From Sulfurovum sp. (GTDB lineage: Bacteria; Campylobacterota; Campylobacteria; Campylobacterales; Sulfurovaceae), in assembly GCA_026984165.1 (NCBI GenBank), contig JALSSQ010000014.1, forward strand, positions 1 through 5,645: DNA of 5,645 nt. Reading direction: 5' to 3'. The notes under the pieces were generated by a model, which searched no databases, was not told where the DNA came from, and was given only the letters and a program-made list of their open reading frames with translations. Numbering within the stretch: position 1 is the stretch's first letter; every line of letters begins with the position of its first letter. Below, one piece after another: positions 5,075 to 5,645 of the stretch. The position numbers and the translations under genes were made by a program.

Positions 5075-5645
5075 ATGAAAAAATTACTTTACATCACCGA
5101 TCAAGATGAATATGTTGACCACTCCTTCATTGCACCTCTTTTTGAAGTCTATTTAAAAAAATATATGCTGGTCGATATTGTCTATTTTACAGATTTTAAA
5201 TCTGACTTCATGTGTAAAGATGGGCATCACTTTATTGTGCCCAGCCGCTATAAAAATGTACTTTTCAAAGAACTCAAACATAACCATATAGACATACGTA
5301 GCTATGATTTTGTGATGGTACGTAACAACATTACACTTATGAAACAGGTCTTAAAATACAGAGATACCTATGGATACAAAGCACTCTTTAGATTCTCTTT
5401 TCCTAAACGTAAAATAGACATAAAATGCGAAGAAGCCAAAGGTAAAAATCAATTTCTAAAACGCTGTACGCACTACATAAAAACCAAAGAAGAGACCAAA
5501 ATTATTAATCAGTGTGATGCCTTTTTGCCTACTTCAGAACGTATGAAAAAAGCTTACCTTCCAAATGTAAATATACCTACTATCATTTGTTCCCCTGCTA
5601 TTAACCCAGCCGATCTGCATGCCCATCAACAACATGAAGGAGAGA
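5075..5645 (+). CDS. Glycosyltransferase-like protein, N-terminal part (3' truncated by window)
   Basis: An ATG at 5075, preceded by GAAGG six bases upstream, opens a frame that stays open for 190 codons to the window edge. The fragment begins with a Rossmann-type strand (KKLLYITDQ) and alternates strands and helices: VDIVYFTDF (33-41), a YDFVMVRNN strand (77-85), then CDAFLPTSERMKKAY (147-161). That last segment has the form typical of GT-B glycosyltransferases, where a 'D.ilp.S..mk' segment marks the end of the N-terminal domain. There is no signal peptide or membrane helix, so a cytoplasmic or membrane-associated enzyme is expected. The nucleotide-sugar binding C-terminal domain, with its Glu-x7-Glu type motif, would lie beyond the window, so donor and acceptor cannot be inferred. 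It is transcribed divergently from nrdB. A different Rossmann-fold protein remains possible. Confidence 0.6.
   Translation, partial: MKKLLYITDQDEYVDHSFIAPLFEVYLKKYMLVDIVYFTDFKSDFMCKDGHHFIVPSRYKNVLFKELKHNHIDIRSYDFVMVRNNITLMKQVLKYRDTYGYKALFRFSFPKRKIDIKCEEAKGKNQFLKRCTHYIKTKEETKIINQCDAFLPTSERMKKAYLPNVNIPTIICSPAINPADLHAHQQHEGE

Overview
The window looks like ordinary chromosome from a low-GC Campylobacterota (epsilonproteobacterial) genome, perhaps a Sulfurovum- or Sulfurimonas-like sulfur oxidiser. This rests on the AT-rich coding style, tight gene packing, extended -10 promoter-like sequences with poor -35 elements, and an nrdB/pcm linkage that I recall from Helicobacter. The genus is inferred, not proven.

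Layout. Positions 1-458 (+) hold the C-terminal part of a DUF58-family protein whose start lies outside the window. It converges on a minus-strand block from 4812 down to 540. In transcription order this block is nrdB (class I ribonucleotide reductase small subunit, 4812-3793), a nitrilase-superfamily carbon-nitrogen hydrolase (3784-3053), pcm (protein L-isoaspartate O-methyltransferase, 2994-2359), a helix-turn-helix plus coiled-coil protein of unknown function (2250-1630), and a ChaA-type cation/proton antiporter (1628-540). A 262-bp divergent promoter region (4813-5074) separates nrdB from a plus-strand gene that starts at 5075 and runs off the end. That last gene resembles the N-terminal half of a glycosyltransferase.

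Transcription units. nrdB, the hydrolase and pcm are separated by 8 and 58 nt and probably form one unit. A weak AT-rich hairpin after pcm and an extended -10 element before the HTH gene suggest a second unit made of the HTH gene and chaA, which lie 1 nt apart and are probably translationally coupled.

How the genes fit together. nrdB makes deoxyribonucleotides, Pcm repairs damaged aspartyl residues in proteins, and the hydrolase cleaves an unknown amide or nitrile. A shared maintenance or damage-repair theme is possible but inferred. The HTH protein may regulate or be co-required with the antiporter. I see no mobile element, CRISPR array, tRNA, rRNA or clear novel defence system. The less explained points are the HTH/coiled-coil protein, the palindrome over its promoter, and the divergent promoter region.
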